Assembly (NCBI GenBank): GCA_937874445.1
Contig: CALNAL010000324.1
Coordinates: 1-37,485, forward strand
DNA length: 37,485 nucleotides
From: an uncultured Acetobacteraceae bacterium
GTDB taxonomy: Bacteria > Pseudomonadota > Alphaproteobacteria > Acetobacterales > Acetobacteraceae
Reading direction: 5' to 3'
The position numbers and the translations under genes were made by a program. The notes beneath the pieces are model-generated. The model saw nothing but the letters and a program-made list of their open reading frames with translations. It searched no databases and had not been told where the DNA came from. Positions 1 through 6,520 of the stretch are shown here, piece after piece. Position 1 is the stretch's first letter, and every line of letters starts with the position of its first letter.

Positions 1-400
1 AGCAGGAGAGCACCACCCGGCCGATGGGGCTCTCCGGCCGGGCGGCGGCCAGGGCGGCCACGACCCCTCCCATCGAATGGCCCACCACCGTGGCGCCCTC
101 CAGGCCGAGGCGGGCGAGCAGCACCGCCAGGGCGTCGGCATAGGCGGCGATATCGGGGCCGAGCGGGGAGGAGCCGCCGTAGCCGGGCGCGTCCCAGGCG
201 ACCACGCGATGGCTGGCGGCGAGGTCGGCGAACTGGAGCACCCAGGAATCGGCGCTGCCGAGCAGGCCGTGCAGGAACACGACGGCCGGCCCGCTGCCGG
301 CCTCGCGCCAGGCGAGGGTGAGGCCGGCCTGACGCAGGCTCTGGCGTGGCGGCAGGGTGGCGAGCGCGGATTCGGCTGATTCGAACGGGAAGGCAGACAT
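1..400 (-). CDS. Alpha/beta hydrolase, partial (3' end outside window)
   Basis: This is a leftward frame open from an ATG at 398-400 to the left edge, about 133 residues without a stop. The translation shows FLHGLLG (oxyanion-hole HG) at about residues 42-48, WDAPGYGGSS at about 68-77, and GHSMGG at about 107-112. The last is the nucleophile elbow (G-x-S-x-G) of alpha/beta hydrolases, with the serine as nucleophile. The Asp and His of the triad would lie beyond the window. A GAGGAA ribosome site (405-410) supports the start. It is divergent from the LysR gene across 109 bp, so it is a plausible target of that regulator. The substrate cannot be told from this fragment; esterase, lactonase and C-C hydrolase members all look alike here. 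Confidence 0.88.
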   Translation of the reverse strand, partial: MSAFPFESAESALATLPPRQSLRQAGLTLAWREAGSGPAVVFLHGLLGSADSWVLQFADLAASHRVVAWDAPGYGGSSPLGPDIAAYADALAVLLARLGLEGATVVGHSMGGVVAALAAARPESPIGRVVLSC

Positions 401-509
401 GGCGCATTTCCTCGGTGATTGGCGCCAGGATAGGCGTGCCTGATGGATCGAGGTGTTGCATTGAACGGATGAATTCATAGAATTTTCTGATGTATCAAAG
501 AGGGCTGTC
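401..509. promoter_or_regulatory. Divergent hydrolase / LysR promoter region
   Basis: This 109-bp spacer between two divergent genes is visibly richer in A+T than its flanks from about 455 to 500. It contains a perfect 10-bp palindrome ATGAATTCAT (469-478) and an interrupted one TGAT-GT-ATCA (488-497). LysR regulators usually bind dyads in such spacers, repressing their own gene and activating the divergent one. Assigning these dyads as binding sites is inference. A purine-rich stretch (AGAGGG, about 500-505) precedes the lysR ATG. Confidence 0.45.
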
Positions 510-1424
510 ATGAACATCAAGGCCCTGCGCGCCTTCCGCGCCATCATCGCCGAGGGGTCGGTGGGCGCCGCCGCCCGCACCCTCGCGTTGAGCCAGCCCG
601 CCGTCTCGCGGCTGATCGCGCTGCTCGAGGCCGAGCTCGATCTGCCCCTGTTCCGCCGCGAGCATCGCCGCCTGGTGCTGACCGAGCAGGGCGCCGCCTT
701 TGCCCGCGAGGCCGGGCGCATCCTCGCCCATCTCGACGAGATTCCCCGCATCGCCGCCGAGATCCGTGCCACCCACCGCCGTCGCCTGCGCCTGGTGACC
801 ATGCCGCGCACCGCGCTTTCGGTGGTCATCCCGGCGGTGGCGCGCTTCGTGCGCGAGAACCCCGAGGTGGACGTCTCGCTCGACCTGCGCGCCCGCCGCG
901 AGATGGAGCTGTGGATTACCGGACGCGACTACGACCTCGGCTTCGGCAACGTGCCGGTGGTGCACCGGGCCGCGCTGGGCGAACCGCTGGTGCGCTCGGT
1001 GCTGCAGGTGCTGATGCCGGCCGACCATCCGCTCGCCGCCCGCACGGTGGTGCACGCCGCCGACCTCGCCGACGTCTGCCTGGTGGCCCAGTTTCCCGGC
1101 CTGCTGCTGCGCCGCCAGACCGACGAGATCCTCGGCGCCGCCGACGTCACCCCGCGGCGGACGGTGCTGGCCGGCTCCTCGCAGGTGGCCGAACATCTGG
1201 TGGCCGGCGGCGCGGGGGTGACGATCATCGACCGCCTTTCCACCCTCACCCTCGACCCGGCGCGCGTGACTCTGCGCCCGCTGATCCCGGAACGCTGGGT
1301 CTCCTTCGGCGTCATCCGTCCGCGGGAAGGTGATCTCGACGCGACAGCGCAGGCCATGATCGGCTATCTCCGGGCCGAGATCGCGCGCCACTTGCTGCCC
1401 GGCGCGATCGAGCTGCCCGATTAG
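510..1424 (+). CDS. LysR-family transcriptional regulator
   Basis: This 304-residue protein is of normal LysR length. The N-terminal winged helix-turn-helix spans about residues 1-60, with the family pattern LRAFRAIIAEGSVGAAARTL, LSQPAVSRLI and LEAELDLPLFRR. It is followed by a linker helix (FAREAGRILAHLDEI) and the effector-binding domain (about 90-295), in which LRLVTMPRTA begins the first strand. The domain pattern in this sequence shows a DNA-binding regulator that senses a small molecule; the ligand cannot be read from sequence. It is transcribed away from the alpha/beta hydrolase, the usual arrangement for a LysR gene and its target. The rightward neighbour ade is separated by 299 bp with hairpins, so it is probably a separate transcript. 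Confidence 0.93.
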   Translation: MNIKALRAFRAIIAEGSVGAAARTLALSQPAVSRLIALLEAELDLPLFRREHRRLVLTEQGAAFAREAGRILAHLDEIPRIAAEIRATHRRRLRLVTMPRTALSVVIPAVARFVRENPEVDVSLDLRARREMELWITGRDYDLGFGNVPVVHRAALGEPLVRSVLQVLMPADHPLAARTVVHAADLADVCLVAQFPGLLLRRQTDEILGAADVTPRRTVLAGSSQVAEHLVAGGAGVTIIDRLSTLTLDPARVTLRPLIPERWVSFGVIRPREGDLDATAQAMIGYLRAEIARHLLPGAIELPD

Positions 1425-1509
1425 CGCGCGAAGCCAGCGTGTAGGGTGGGCTTCAGCCTACCGCCTCGCGGCCCCGCATCCCCCCCCGGAAGGCAAGGCA
1501 AGGCAAGGT

Positions 1510-1533
1510 CTTCTTTTCCTGAAGGAAAAGAAG
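1510..1533 (+). terminator. Hairpin downstream of lysR
   Basis: A perfect 10-bp stem (1510-1519 with 1524-1533) closes a TGAA loop. It lies 85 bp after the lysR stop and its 5' arm is T-rich. A classical U-tract does not follow, so terminator function is likely but not proven. It may equally be a dispersed palindromic repeat. Confidence 0.45.
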
Positions 1534-1605
1534 CAAAAGGACTTCTCCCCATTTGGCTCCGCGACTGCCCCAGGCACAGAATCCTTAACGAATAAAGCTT
1601 TCTTG

Positions 1606-1629
1606 GTTCTTCTTGCTCGCAAGAAGAAC
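1606..1629 (-). terminator. Hairpin of the same repeat family, opposite orientation
   Basis: A perfect 10-bp stem (1606-1615 with 1620-1629) closes a CTCG loop. Read on the minus strand it is followed by AAGAAAGCTTTATTCG, resembling the AAAAGCTTTATTC block that follows the ade hairpin on the plus strand. This suggests an inverted copy of the same element. Confidence 0.4.
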
Positions 1630-1723
1630 ACCTTCCTTGCTTCGCTGGCCGCACCGGCAAGACAAGGCCCCTGGAAATTCGCGACGAACCCCTCTACCCC
1701 CGTGTCCAAAGGAGGCCTCCGCC

Positions 1724-3478
1724 ATGCCCAACCTCGATGCTCCGGATCTGCGCGACCGCGCCGTGCGCGCCGCCCGTGGCGAGGAGCCGTTCGACCTGCT
1801 GGTGGCCGGCGGAACCCTGCTCGACGCCGCCACCGGCGAGCTGCGCCGCGCCGACGTCGGCCTGGTCGGGCCGCTGATCGCCTCGGTCCATCCCCCGCGC
1901 GAGGCCGCGGCGCAGGCCCGGCTCGACGCGGCCGGCGGCATCGTCATCCCCGGGCTGATCGATTCCCACATGCATGTGGAAAGCTCGATGGTCACGCCGC
2001 GCCGCTATGCCGAGGCGGTGCTGGCCCAGGGCACCACCGCGATCTGCTGGGACCCCCACGAGATCGCCAACGTGCTCGGCCTTCCCGGCGTGCGCTGGGC
2101 CGCCGAGGCGACGCGCGGGCTGCCCCTGGAGGTGAACCTGCTGGCGCCTTCCTGCGTGCCCTCCGCGCCGGGGCTGGAGCGCGCCGGGGCGAGCTTCGGG
2201 GGCGCGGAGCTGGCGGAGATGCTGCGCTGGCCGGAGGTGACGGGCGTCGCCGAGGTGATGGAGATGCGCGGCGTGCTCACGCGCGGGGCACGGATGCGCG
2301 CGGTGGTGGGGGCGGGGCTCGCCTCGGGCAAGCCGGTGTGCGGCCACGCGCGCAGCCTGGCCGGGGGCGACCTGCAGGGCTTCGCGGCCGCCGGCATTTC
2401 CTCCGACCACGAGCTGACCTGCGGGGAGGACCTGCTGGAGCGGCTGCGCGCCGGCATGACGGTGGAGCTGCGCGGCTCGCACGACGACGTTCTGCCCGAT
2501 CTCGTGGCCGCCCTGCGCCGCCTGCCGGGGCTGCCGCCGACCTTGACGCTGTGCACCGACGACGTCTTCCCCGACGATCTGCTGCGCGCCGGCGGGATGA
2601 TCGACGTGCTGCGCCGCCTGGTGCGCGACGGGATGCCGGCGATCGACGCGGTGCGCGCGGCCACGCTGCACGCCGCCCTGCGCCTGGGGCGGGGGGACAT
2701 CGGCCTGGTCGCGCCGGGCCGTCGCGCCGACCTCGCCGTGCTCTCCGACCTGGCGGGCATGGAGGTGCGCGAGGTGGTGGCCTCGGGCCGGCACATCGCC
2801 CACGCGGGCGCGCTGCTGGCGCCGCTGCGCCCGGACCCGGTGGCCCTGCCGCCCGATTCCGTGCATGTCGCGCCGCTCGAACCCGGCGATTTCGTGCTGC
2901 ATGCCCCCGGCCCGGTGGCGCGGCTGCGGGTGGTCGAGCGTCCGCGCTTCACCCGCTGGGGCGAGGTGGCGGCGCCGGTGGAGGGGGGCGCGGTGGCGCT
3001 GCCGGAGGAGTGCATCCTGATGGCGGTGATCCACCGTCACGGCCGGGCGCCGGCCGTCCCCGTGCTGGGCGTGCTGCGCGGCTGGGGACGCTGGCGGGGG
3101 GCGCTGGCCACGACCGTCTCCCACGACAGCCACAATCTGGTGGTGTTCGGCCGCGACCCCGCCGATCTGGCCGCCGCCGCCAACGCGGTGATCGCCCGCC
3201 AGGGCGGCATGGCGGTCGCTGCCGGCGGTGCGGTGCGTGCGGTGCTGGCGCTGCCGGTCGCCGGCCTGATCTCCGATGCTCCGCTCGCCGCGGTGGCCCG
3301 TGATTTCGCGGCAGTCCGCAGTGCCGCCGCGGCGGTGGTGGAGGGCTGGACCCCGAAGCTGCCGGTGATCAAGGCGGCGATCGGCGCCTCGCTCGCCTGC
3401 AACGCCGGCCCGCATGTGACGGACCTCGGCATCGCCGACGGCACCACCGGGGAGGTTTTCCCCGGCGCTGTCGTCTGA
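1724..3478 (+). CDS. ade: Adenine deaminase (amidohydrolase superfamily)
   Basis: This 584-residue enzyme hydrolyses adenine to hypoxanthine and ammonia in purine salvage. An amidohydrolase metal-binding core is visible: GLIDSHMHVESSM near residue 80, CWDPHEIANVLG near 105-116, GHARSL near 207, SSDHE near 225 and the CTDDVFPDD segment near 280-288. Together these are the adenine-deaminase signature rather than that of dihydroorotase or urease. The C-terminal half (about 390-584) carries the family-specific domain with HDSHNLVVFG and ending in an aspartate-containing segment. The ATG at 1724 is chosen because AAAGGAGG (1708-1715) sits 8 bases upstream; longer in-frame extensions run into non-coding hairpin sequence. 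It is followed at once by a terminator-like hairpin and is the last chromosomal gene before the prophage. Confidence 0.95.
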   Translation: MPNLDAPDLRDRAVRAARGEEPFDLLVAGGTLLDAATGELRRADVGLVGPLIASVHPPREAAAQARLDAAGGIVIPGLIDSHMHVESSMVTPRRYAEAVLAQGTTAICWDPHEIANVLGLPGVRWAAEATRGLPLEVNLLAPSCVPSAPGLERAGASFGGAELAEMLRWPEVTGVAEVMEMRGVLTRGARMRAVVGAGLASGKPVCGHARSLAGGDLQGFAAAGISSDHELTCGEDLLERLRAGMTVELRGSHDDVLPDLVAALRRLPGLPPTLTLCTDDVFPDDLLRAGGMIDVLRRLVRDGMPAIDAVRAATLHAALRLGRGDIGLVAPGRRADLAVLSDLAGMEVREVVASGRHIAHAGALLAPLRPDPVALPPDSVHVAPLEPGDFVLHAPGPVARLRVVERPRFTRWGEVAAPVEGGAVALPEECILMAVIHRHGRAPAVPVLGVLRGWGRWRGALATTVSHDSHNLVVFGRDPADLAAAANAVIARQGGMAVAAGGAVRAVLALPVAGLISDAPLAAVARDFAAVRSAAAAVVEGWTPKLPVIKAAIGASLACNAGPHVTDLGIADGTTGEVFPGAVV

Positions 3479-3494
3479 AGAGAAGTAAGGGAAG

Positions 3495-3520
3495 GGTTCC
3501 TTTTTCGAGAAAAAGGAACC
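3495..3520 (+). terminator. Hairpin downstream of ade
   Basis: GGTTCCTTTTT (3495-3505) and AAAAAGGAACC (3510-3520) form a perfect 11-bp stem around CGAG, 16 bp after the ade stop. It is followed by the AAGCTTTATTC and TTTGGCTCCGCG blocks that also accompany the hairpins at 1510 and 1606. It probably acts as the ade terminator and is a member of a dispersed repeat family. Confidence 0.6.
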
Positions 3521-3565
3521 GAAAAAGCTTTATTCTTTTGGCTCCGCGCAGGAACCGAACGCGGA

Positions 3566-3630
3566 TGTGAGGGGACAGGAGGATTGGGAAATCCGGGATT
3601 GACCGGGACGAGGCGGGATTAGGCGGGATT
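3566..3630 (+). repeat. Putative left end with transposase-binding repeats
   Basis: Starting from TGTGAG at 3566, the sequence CCGGGATT occurs at 3593, CCGGGA at 3603, GCGGGATT at 3613 and again at 3623. That is four repeats of (C/G)CGGGA(TT) at exactly 10-bp intervals, about one helical turn. Mu ends carry multiple MuA-binding sites just inside the TG terminus, so these are candidate sites for the transposase at 6994. The exact terminus is uncertain by tens of bases; if 3566 is right, the target duplication would be GCGGA (3561-3565). Confidence 0.5.
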
Positions 3631-3785
3631 TTGAGGGCGCCATAAGGGGTTAGCTTCCTGCGGCGCCCCGGAACGCCCGTCGGGGAAGAATGGGAATGTC
3701 GGCGCCATCAGGGCCGGCGCGCCAACAGGTGTGGGAAGGAACCGGCACCGGCTCGGGGCCTTCTTAGAGGCGCCTCGGAGGGCTC

Positions 3786-4394
3786 TTAGGGAGAAGAGGA
3801 AGGACTCTTAGCGGCTGGCGCCGAGGATGAGGGAGAGGAGGAAAGCGCCTTGAACGACACGACGGCGTCGGAAAGCGTTAGAGAGTCCGCGTCCCTTCGC
3901 CCAGCAATACCCACCACGTCGGCGATGCAGTCCTTTTCTCCCCCCAAAATATGCAGGCAATGAGTAAGCGCATACCGAAGGGTTTCTGAAGAGGCATTTT
4001 CCAAAGAAACGCGCGCAGATGCCCCCGGGAGATTAATGATGGCGCTCTTAGCATCAGCTCCAGAAATTTTGACATTCTGAACTAAAATTCTTCTCCCAAC
4101 GTAATTTCTAGATGAGACAACCCAATCCAACGGAGAGATCACGTCTGGAGCAGGGATCTCTTCAGGCTGAATTCGGGAAAGCCTTTTCCCGTCAAAATGA
4201 AGGCGGCGCCCGTTGCTCAGTATCACGGTTTCGTCGAACGAAATCGTGACATCGTTGTCTCCATAAAACAGAACATGCACCCCTTCTTTGGCCTCCCCAA
4301 CGAAATGGCGAGGGTCAGGAGGATCATCGGCCCACGATTGCAGCGGGATGCCACATAATGCCGCTGCTGCTACAAGAGATGCCAAGAGCTTCAT
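3786..4394 (-). CDS. Secreted hypothetical protein in the repressor operon
   Basis: This 202-residue protein is not recognised as a named family. Residues 1-22 form a signal peptide: KLL start, hydrophobic ASLVAAAALCGIPL, and a likely cut after SWA. The mature part has a pattern resembling an OB-like fold at about 90-182: NYVGRRILVQNVKISG, then LTHC (C146), DC (C156) and VVGIAGRRDADSLTLSDAVV. The two cysteines could pair outside the cytoplasm. The tail is low-complexity Ser/Pro/Ala. The gene is visibly less GC-rich than the late genes. Its ATG overlaps the repressor stop by 4 bases (4391-4394), so it should be co-transcribed with the repressor and expressed in the lysogen. A lysogenic-conversion (moron-like) role is inferred from position only. 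Confidence 0.75.
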   Translation of the reverse strand: MKLLASLVAAAALCGIPLQSWADDPPDPRHFVGEAKEGVHVLFYGDNDVTISFDETVILSNGRRLHFDGKRLSRIQPEEIPAPDVISPLDWVVSSRNYVGRRILVQNVKISGADAKSAIINLPGASARVSLENASSETLRYALTHCLHILGGEKDCIADVVGIAGRRDADSLTLSDAVVSFKALSSSPSSSAPAAKSPSSSP

Positions 4395-5029
4395 TTGGAC
4401 TTTTCCTCCATGCTTTCAGAGGCGCCTGAGAGAGATGTCCCCTGTTTAGCGGAAGGATAGCCGAGGTTGGGATAGTCACGGTAAAGCTGAGAGGAGAACT
4501 CTCTGTATTGTTCAGAGCGTGTCCCCGGAAGTTCCCTCATGGCTCCAAAATAATTAGCCGCCAAAATGACCAACTGATCTGGGGGATATGAATTCGCCCC
4601 TTGAGCAAGAACCATCTGCGCCAAAAGAGTGACCTTTATCAGATCGTCCTTATCGTCCTCACTCATGTTCGGTGGCAGATTCGCCTTCATGGCCTTATCG
4701 GCGATTACACTCAATTCCTCGTCACTGACTTGATGAGGTTGCTCACGCCGCATCGAGCCGCATCCTGTTGCCAGCCATTCGATACTGACATCCATGGCCC
4801 GCGCCAAATCGACCAGGGCCTGCACCTTCATGTCCCGCCCGGCGAGATAGCCATTCAGGGTCGATAGAGGAACCCCGGAGCGGGTGGACACCATGCTGTT
4901 CCCGCCAGCCTCCTGAATGGCGAGCCGGAGCCGATCTGCGCGATTGCGTATTTGCGAGTTCTCGAATGGAACACGCAAATTCGATGCAGCCCCCTTGGAT
5001 GCGGATTCTTTAGAAGAATTATCAGCCAT
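4391..5029 (-). CDS. c: XRE-type phage repressor (Mu c-like)
   Basis: This 212-residue protein has a helix-turn-helix at about 32-87: ADRLRLAIQEAGG, STRSGVPLSTLNGYLAGRD, then LVDLARAMDVSIEWLATG, the standard Cro/CI end. The C-terminal part (about 100-212) is helical and charged, with no serine/lysine LexA-type protease motif, so SOS autocleavage is not indicated. It points left, divergent from ner, exactly where Mu c sits, and should silence the early promoter by binding the ACGCAA-containing sites at 4944-5139. Some of those sites lie inside its own 5' coding region, which fits autoregulation. It is translationally coupled to the secreted-protein gene downstream. The equivalence to Mu c is by position and fold, since Mu c itself belongs to a different HTH group. 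Confidence 0.85.
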   Translation of the reverse strand: MADNSSKESASKGAASNLRVPFENSQIRNRADRLRLAIQEAGGNSMVSTRSGVPLSTLNGYLAGRDMKVQALVDLARAMDVSIEWLATGCGSMRREQPHQVSDEELSVIADKAMKANLPPNMSEDDKDDLIKVTLLAQMVLAQGANSYPPDQLVILAANYFGAMRELPGTRSEQYREFSSQLYRDYPNLGYPSAKQGTSLSGASESMEEKSK

Positions 5030-5139
5030 ATCAACTGACTACCTTAAAATTTTGGCGTGCAGCGCCCATCAGCGAACACGCAAATGAAATACTCACTTGC
5101 GCCATTGTCCGCGATTGGGTATCTTGCGAATACGCAAAC
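4944..5139. promoter_or_regulatory. Operator array between repressor and ner
   Basis: The 12-mer GAACACGCAAAT occurs identically at 4969-4980 (inside the repressor 5' end) and 5074-5085, and a one-mismatch-class copy GAATACGCAAAC is at 5128-5139. An inverted relative (AAATACGCAA on the minus strand) is at 4944-4953. Start-to-start distances of 105 and 54 bp are close to 10 and 5 helical turns. The last copy is part of the dyad TTGCG-AATA-CGCAA at 5124-5137. I interpret these as repressor and/or Ner operators controlling the divergent promoters. Confidence 0.6.
5097..5125 (+). promoter_or_regulatory. Candidate early promoter (Pe)
   Basis: TTGCGC (5097-5102) and TATCTT (5120-5125) are separated by 17 bp, a reasonable sigma-70-type pair, upstream of the ner ATG at 5181. 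The -10 overlaps the dyad operator at 5124-5137, and another operator copy (5074-5085) lies just upstream of the -35, a layout suited to repression. The hexamers match the consensus only partly. Confidence 0.45.
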
Positions 5140-5180
5140 GCGAAATTCCGCGCAAGCGAGCATTCCGAAGGCTCAAGCCG

Positions 5181-5471
5181 ATGAGCGAACGAGACTGGCA
5201 TCCCGAACAGGTCAAAGCGGCGATCCGCATGCGCGGACGCAGCTGCGTACAGCTCTCGGCTGATGCCGGTTACAGCCCGAATGCCATTCATGTCGCCCTC
5301 TCCCATCCCTGGCCGGCGATCGAGGCGGTAATCGCGGCCTTCATCGGCACGAGGCCGCAGCTGATCTGGCCATCCCGATACGACACCAGCGGAGCTCCCT
5401 TGTCCGGCCGCCAGGTTGCGGCCCGTCGGCACATTAGCCGGGCTCCATACCCCACCAAACGTCAAAAGTGA
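5181..5471 (+). CDS. ner: Ner-like DNA-binding protein
   Basis: This 96-residue protein starts at the ATG 5181, giving MSERDWHPEQVKAAIRMRG; the in-frame extension upstream runs through the operator region. The Ner/Nlp pattern is clear: DWH at the start, LSADAGYSPNAIHVAL as the helix-turn-helix, WPAIEAVIAAFIG, and the hallmark IWPSRY at about residues 62-67. Mu Ner (75 residues) has the same order and also ends its core with IWPSRY; the last ~29 residues here are extra. Mu Ner represses both the early and repressor promoters during lytic growth, and this protein likely does the same from the first early position. It overlaps the next gene by 4 bases. Confidence 0.9.
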   Translation: MSERDWHPEQVKAAIRMRGRSCVQLSADAGYSPNAIHVALSHPWPAIEAVIAAFIGTRPQLIWPSRYDTSGAPLSGRQVAARRHISRAPYPTKRQK

Positions 5472-6289
5472 GCCCTTCGATGGACAAACAAGTCCGGCCA
5501 ACCCCGCTCGATCTGATCGATGTTCCGCCGAGGCTACGGAAAATCGACCCCGATTATGCAGATGCCATCGGCGCCTCGATGGCCGAACGGGGACAGGATA
5601 CGCCCATTTGGGTCTTTCCGGCCACTTCGGACGGCCACCATGAACTCATTACGGGCGCCCACCGGCACGAGGGCGCCCGTCTCCATGCCATCAAGACGCT
5701 GGACGTCCTGATCTTCCAGGGCAGCCGGGACGAGGCACGGCTGCTGGAGATCGACGAGAACCTGCAGCGCCGGGAGCTCTGCGAGCTGGACCGCGCGACC
5801 TTCCTGGCCGAGCGGAAGGCGGTCTGGCTGCGGTTGCACCCGGAGGCCCGGCAGGGCAGCCGGGGCACCGGATGGATGCGAGGGAACTCGAGTTCCTTCG
5901 GGTCGGACGTGGCGCGGACCATCGGGGTGACGCCCCGGCAGGTGAACAAGATCATCCGCCGGTTCGAGGCGATCCCGGGCGAGATCCGCGACACTCTGGC
6001 CGGCACCGAACTCGCCGACAACGGGGCGTTGCTCGACCGCCTCGCCAGGCTGAAAGGCGAGGATCAGCGGGCCGTCGTGAAGATGCTGCTCGCCGACCTG
6101 AAGGATGGCGGGAAGCCCCGGCCGGTGGCCGCGGCGCTGGCCAGCCTGCACGGGCAGACGAAGCCGGCTCTCTCGCTGGAGATGGAGACTTATCGTGGAC
6201 TGATGGCGGCCTGGGGGCGGTATCAGAACGCCGCCGGACGCAAGAAGTTCCTCGCCGAGGTGACCGGAAAGCGGGGGGGCAAGGAATGA
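5468..6289 (+). CDS. ParB-like nuclease/CTPase-fold DNA-binding protein
   Basis: This 273-residue protein counts from a GTG at 5468 that overlaps the ner stop; an ATG at 5480 is an alternative start. The ParB N-terminal domain shows ELITGAHRHEGARL at about 59-72 (the box with the G-x-x-R motif) and IDENLQRREL at about 94-103. It is followed by a helix-turn-helix, VARTIGVTPRQVNKIIRRFE, at about 149-168. There is no ParA partner nearby, so chromosome-style partition is unlikely. In Mu-like phages of alphaproteobacteria such ParB-fold proteins sit beside ner and the transposase, and a regulatory or transposition-accessory role is more plausible. The early-operon overlaps on both sides show coordinated expression. 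Confidence 0.85.
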   Translation: MSPSMDKQVRPTPLDLIDVPPRLRKIDPDYADAIGASMAERGQDTPIWVFPATSDGHHELITGAHRHEGARLHAIKTLDVLIFQGSRDEARLLEIDENLQRRELCELDRATFLAERKAVWLRLHPEARQGSRGTGWMRGNSSSFGSDVARTIGVTPRQVNKIIRRFEAIPGEIRDTLAGTELADNGALLDRLARLKGEDQRAVVKMLLADLKDGGKPRPVAAALASLHGQTKPALSLEMETYRGLMAAWGRYQNAAGRKKFLAEVTGKRGGKE

Positions 6290-6516
6290 CCCCCGAACTG
6301 CCGCCCTCTGAAGGGGTCCGCCTGGTCGCCGTGCGGCTTACGGAGTGGTGGAAAGCCCATATCCGTTCTGTCGGTGAGAGCGAGGCGCGAGCTCTGTCGG
6401 AATCGCTTCGCCGTCTCGATCAGATCCAGGAAAGCCTGGTCGCCGCCGAGGCCAGAACTCTCGCTCGGCAACAGGGGTCGCGGGCAGTCGCTCTGGTCCC
6501 CGCTGCTGCGAGGTGA
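6286..6516 (+). CDS. Small hypothetical early protein
   Basis: This 76-residue protein starts at the ATG 6286, which overlaps the previous stop. It is mostly helical and charged (WWKAHIRSVGESEARALSES, then LRRLDQIQESLVAAEA), a pattern suited to a short coiled-coil or adaptor protein. It is not recognised as a known family. Its place between the ParB-like gene and the pre-transposase gene in a tightly packed operon supports it as a real gene. Confidence 0.65.
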   Translation: MTPELPPSEGVRLVAVRLTEWWKAHIRSVGESEARALSESLRRLDQIQESLVAAEARTLARQQGSRAVALVPAAAR

Positions 6517-6520
6517 ACCC

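Larger units (their letters stand above)
1425..1723. other. Non-coding spacer with two opposed hairpin repeats
   Basis: There is no convincing gene in this 299-bp stretch. It contains a perfect 10-bp-stem hairpin at 1510-1533 (CTTCTTTTCC / TGAA / GGAAAAGAAG) and another at 1606-1629 (GTTCTTCTTG / CTCG / CAAGAAGAAC). Between them lie TTTGGCTCCGCG (about 1552-1563, plus sense) and a minus-sense AAAGCTTTATTCG (read from about 1602 down to 1590). Both short blocks also follow the hairpin after ade at 3495-3520. The spacer therefore looks like two copies of one dispersed chromosomal element in opposite orientations, probably serving as terminators for lysR and for leftward transcription. The last 20 bp hold the ade ribosome site AAAGGAGG (1708-1715). 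Confidence 0.6.
3479..3785. other. Chromosome / prophage-left-end junction region (non-coding)
   Basis: This 307-bp stretch contains no credible gene. It holds the ade terminator-like hairpin (3495-3520), the chromosomal block AAAAGCTTTATTCTTTTGG / CTCCGCG (to about 3548), then the probable left end of the transposable prophage at 3566 with phased repeats at 3593-3630. Beyond these lies GC-rich sequence with several GGCGCC and GGGAA(T) motifs up to the stop of the leftward gene at 3786. Confidence 0.6.

Noticed and set aside
1694..3415. Long minus-strand open frame opposite ade
   Set aside because: It arises from third-position GC bias of the real gene; the product is His/Arg/Gly-rich without domains, whereas the plus strand has the complete adenine deaminase signature.
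3783..3810. CTCTTA repeats near the end of the secreted-protein gene as partners of the TAAGAG repeats at 22510
   Set aside because: They lie in and around the Ser/Pro low-complexity 3' end and the stop codon of the gene, so chance and codon repetition explain them; spacing is irregular.
5097..5180. Longer N-terminus for ner from an upstream ATG at 5097
   Set aside because: It would place the operator dyad and -10 inside the gene and adds an Arg-rich stretch absent from Ner; ATG 5181 gives the family start ending in DWH.
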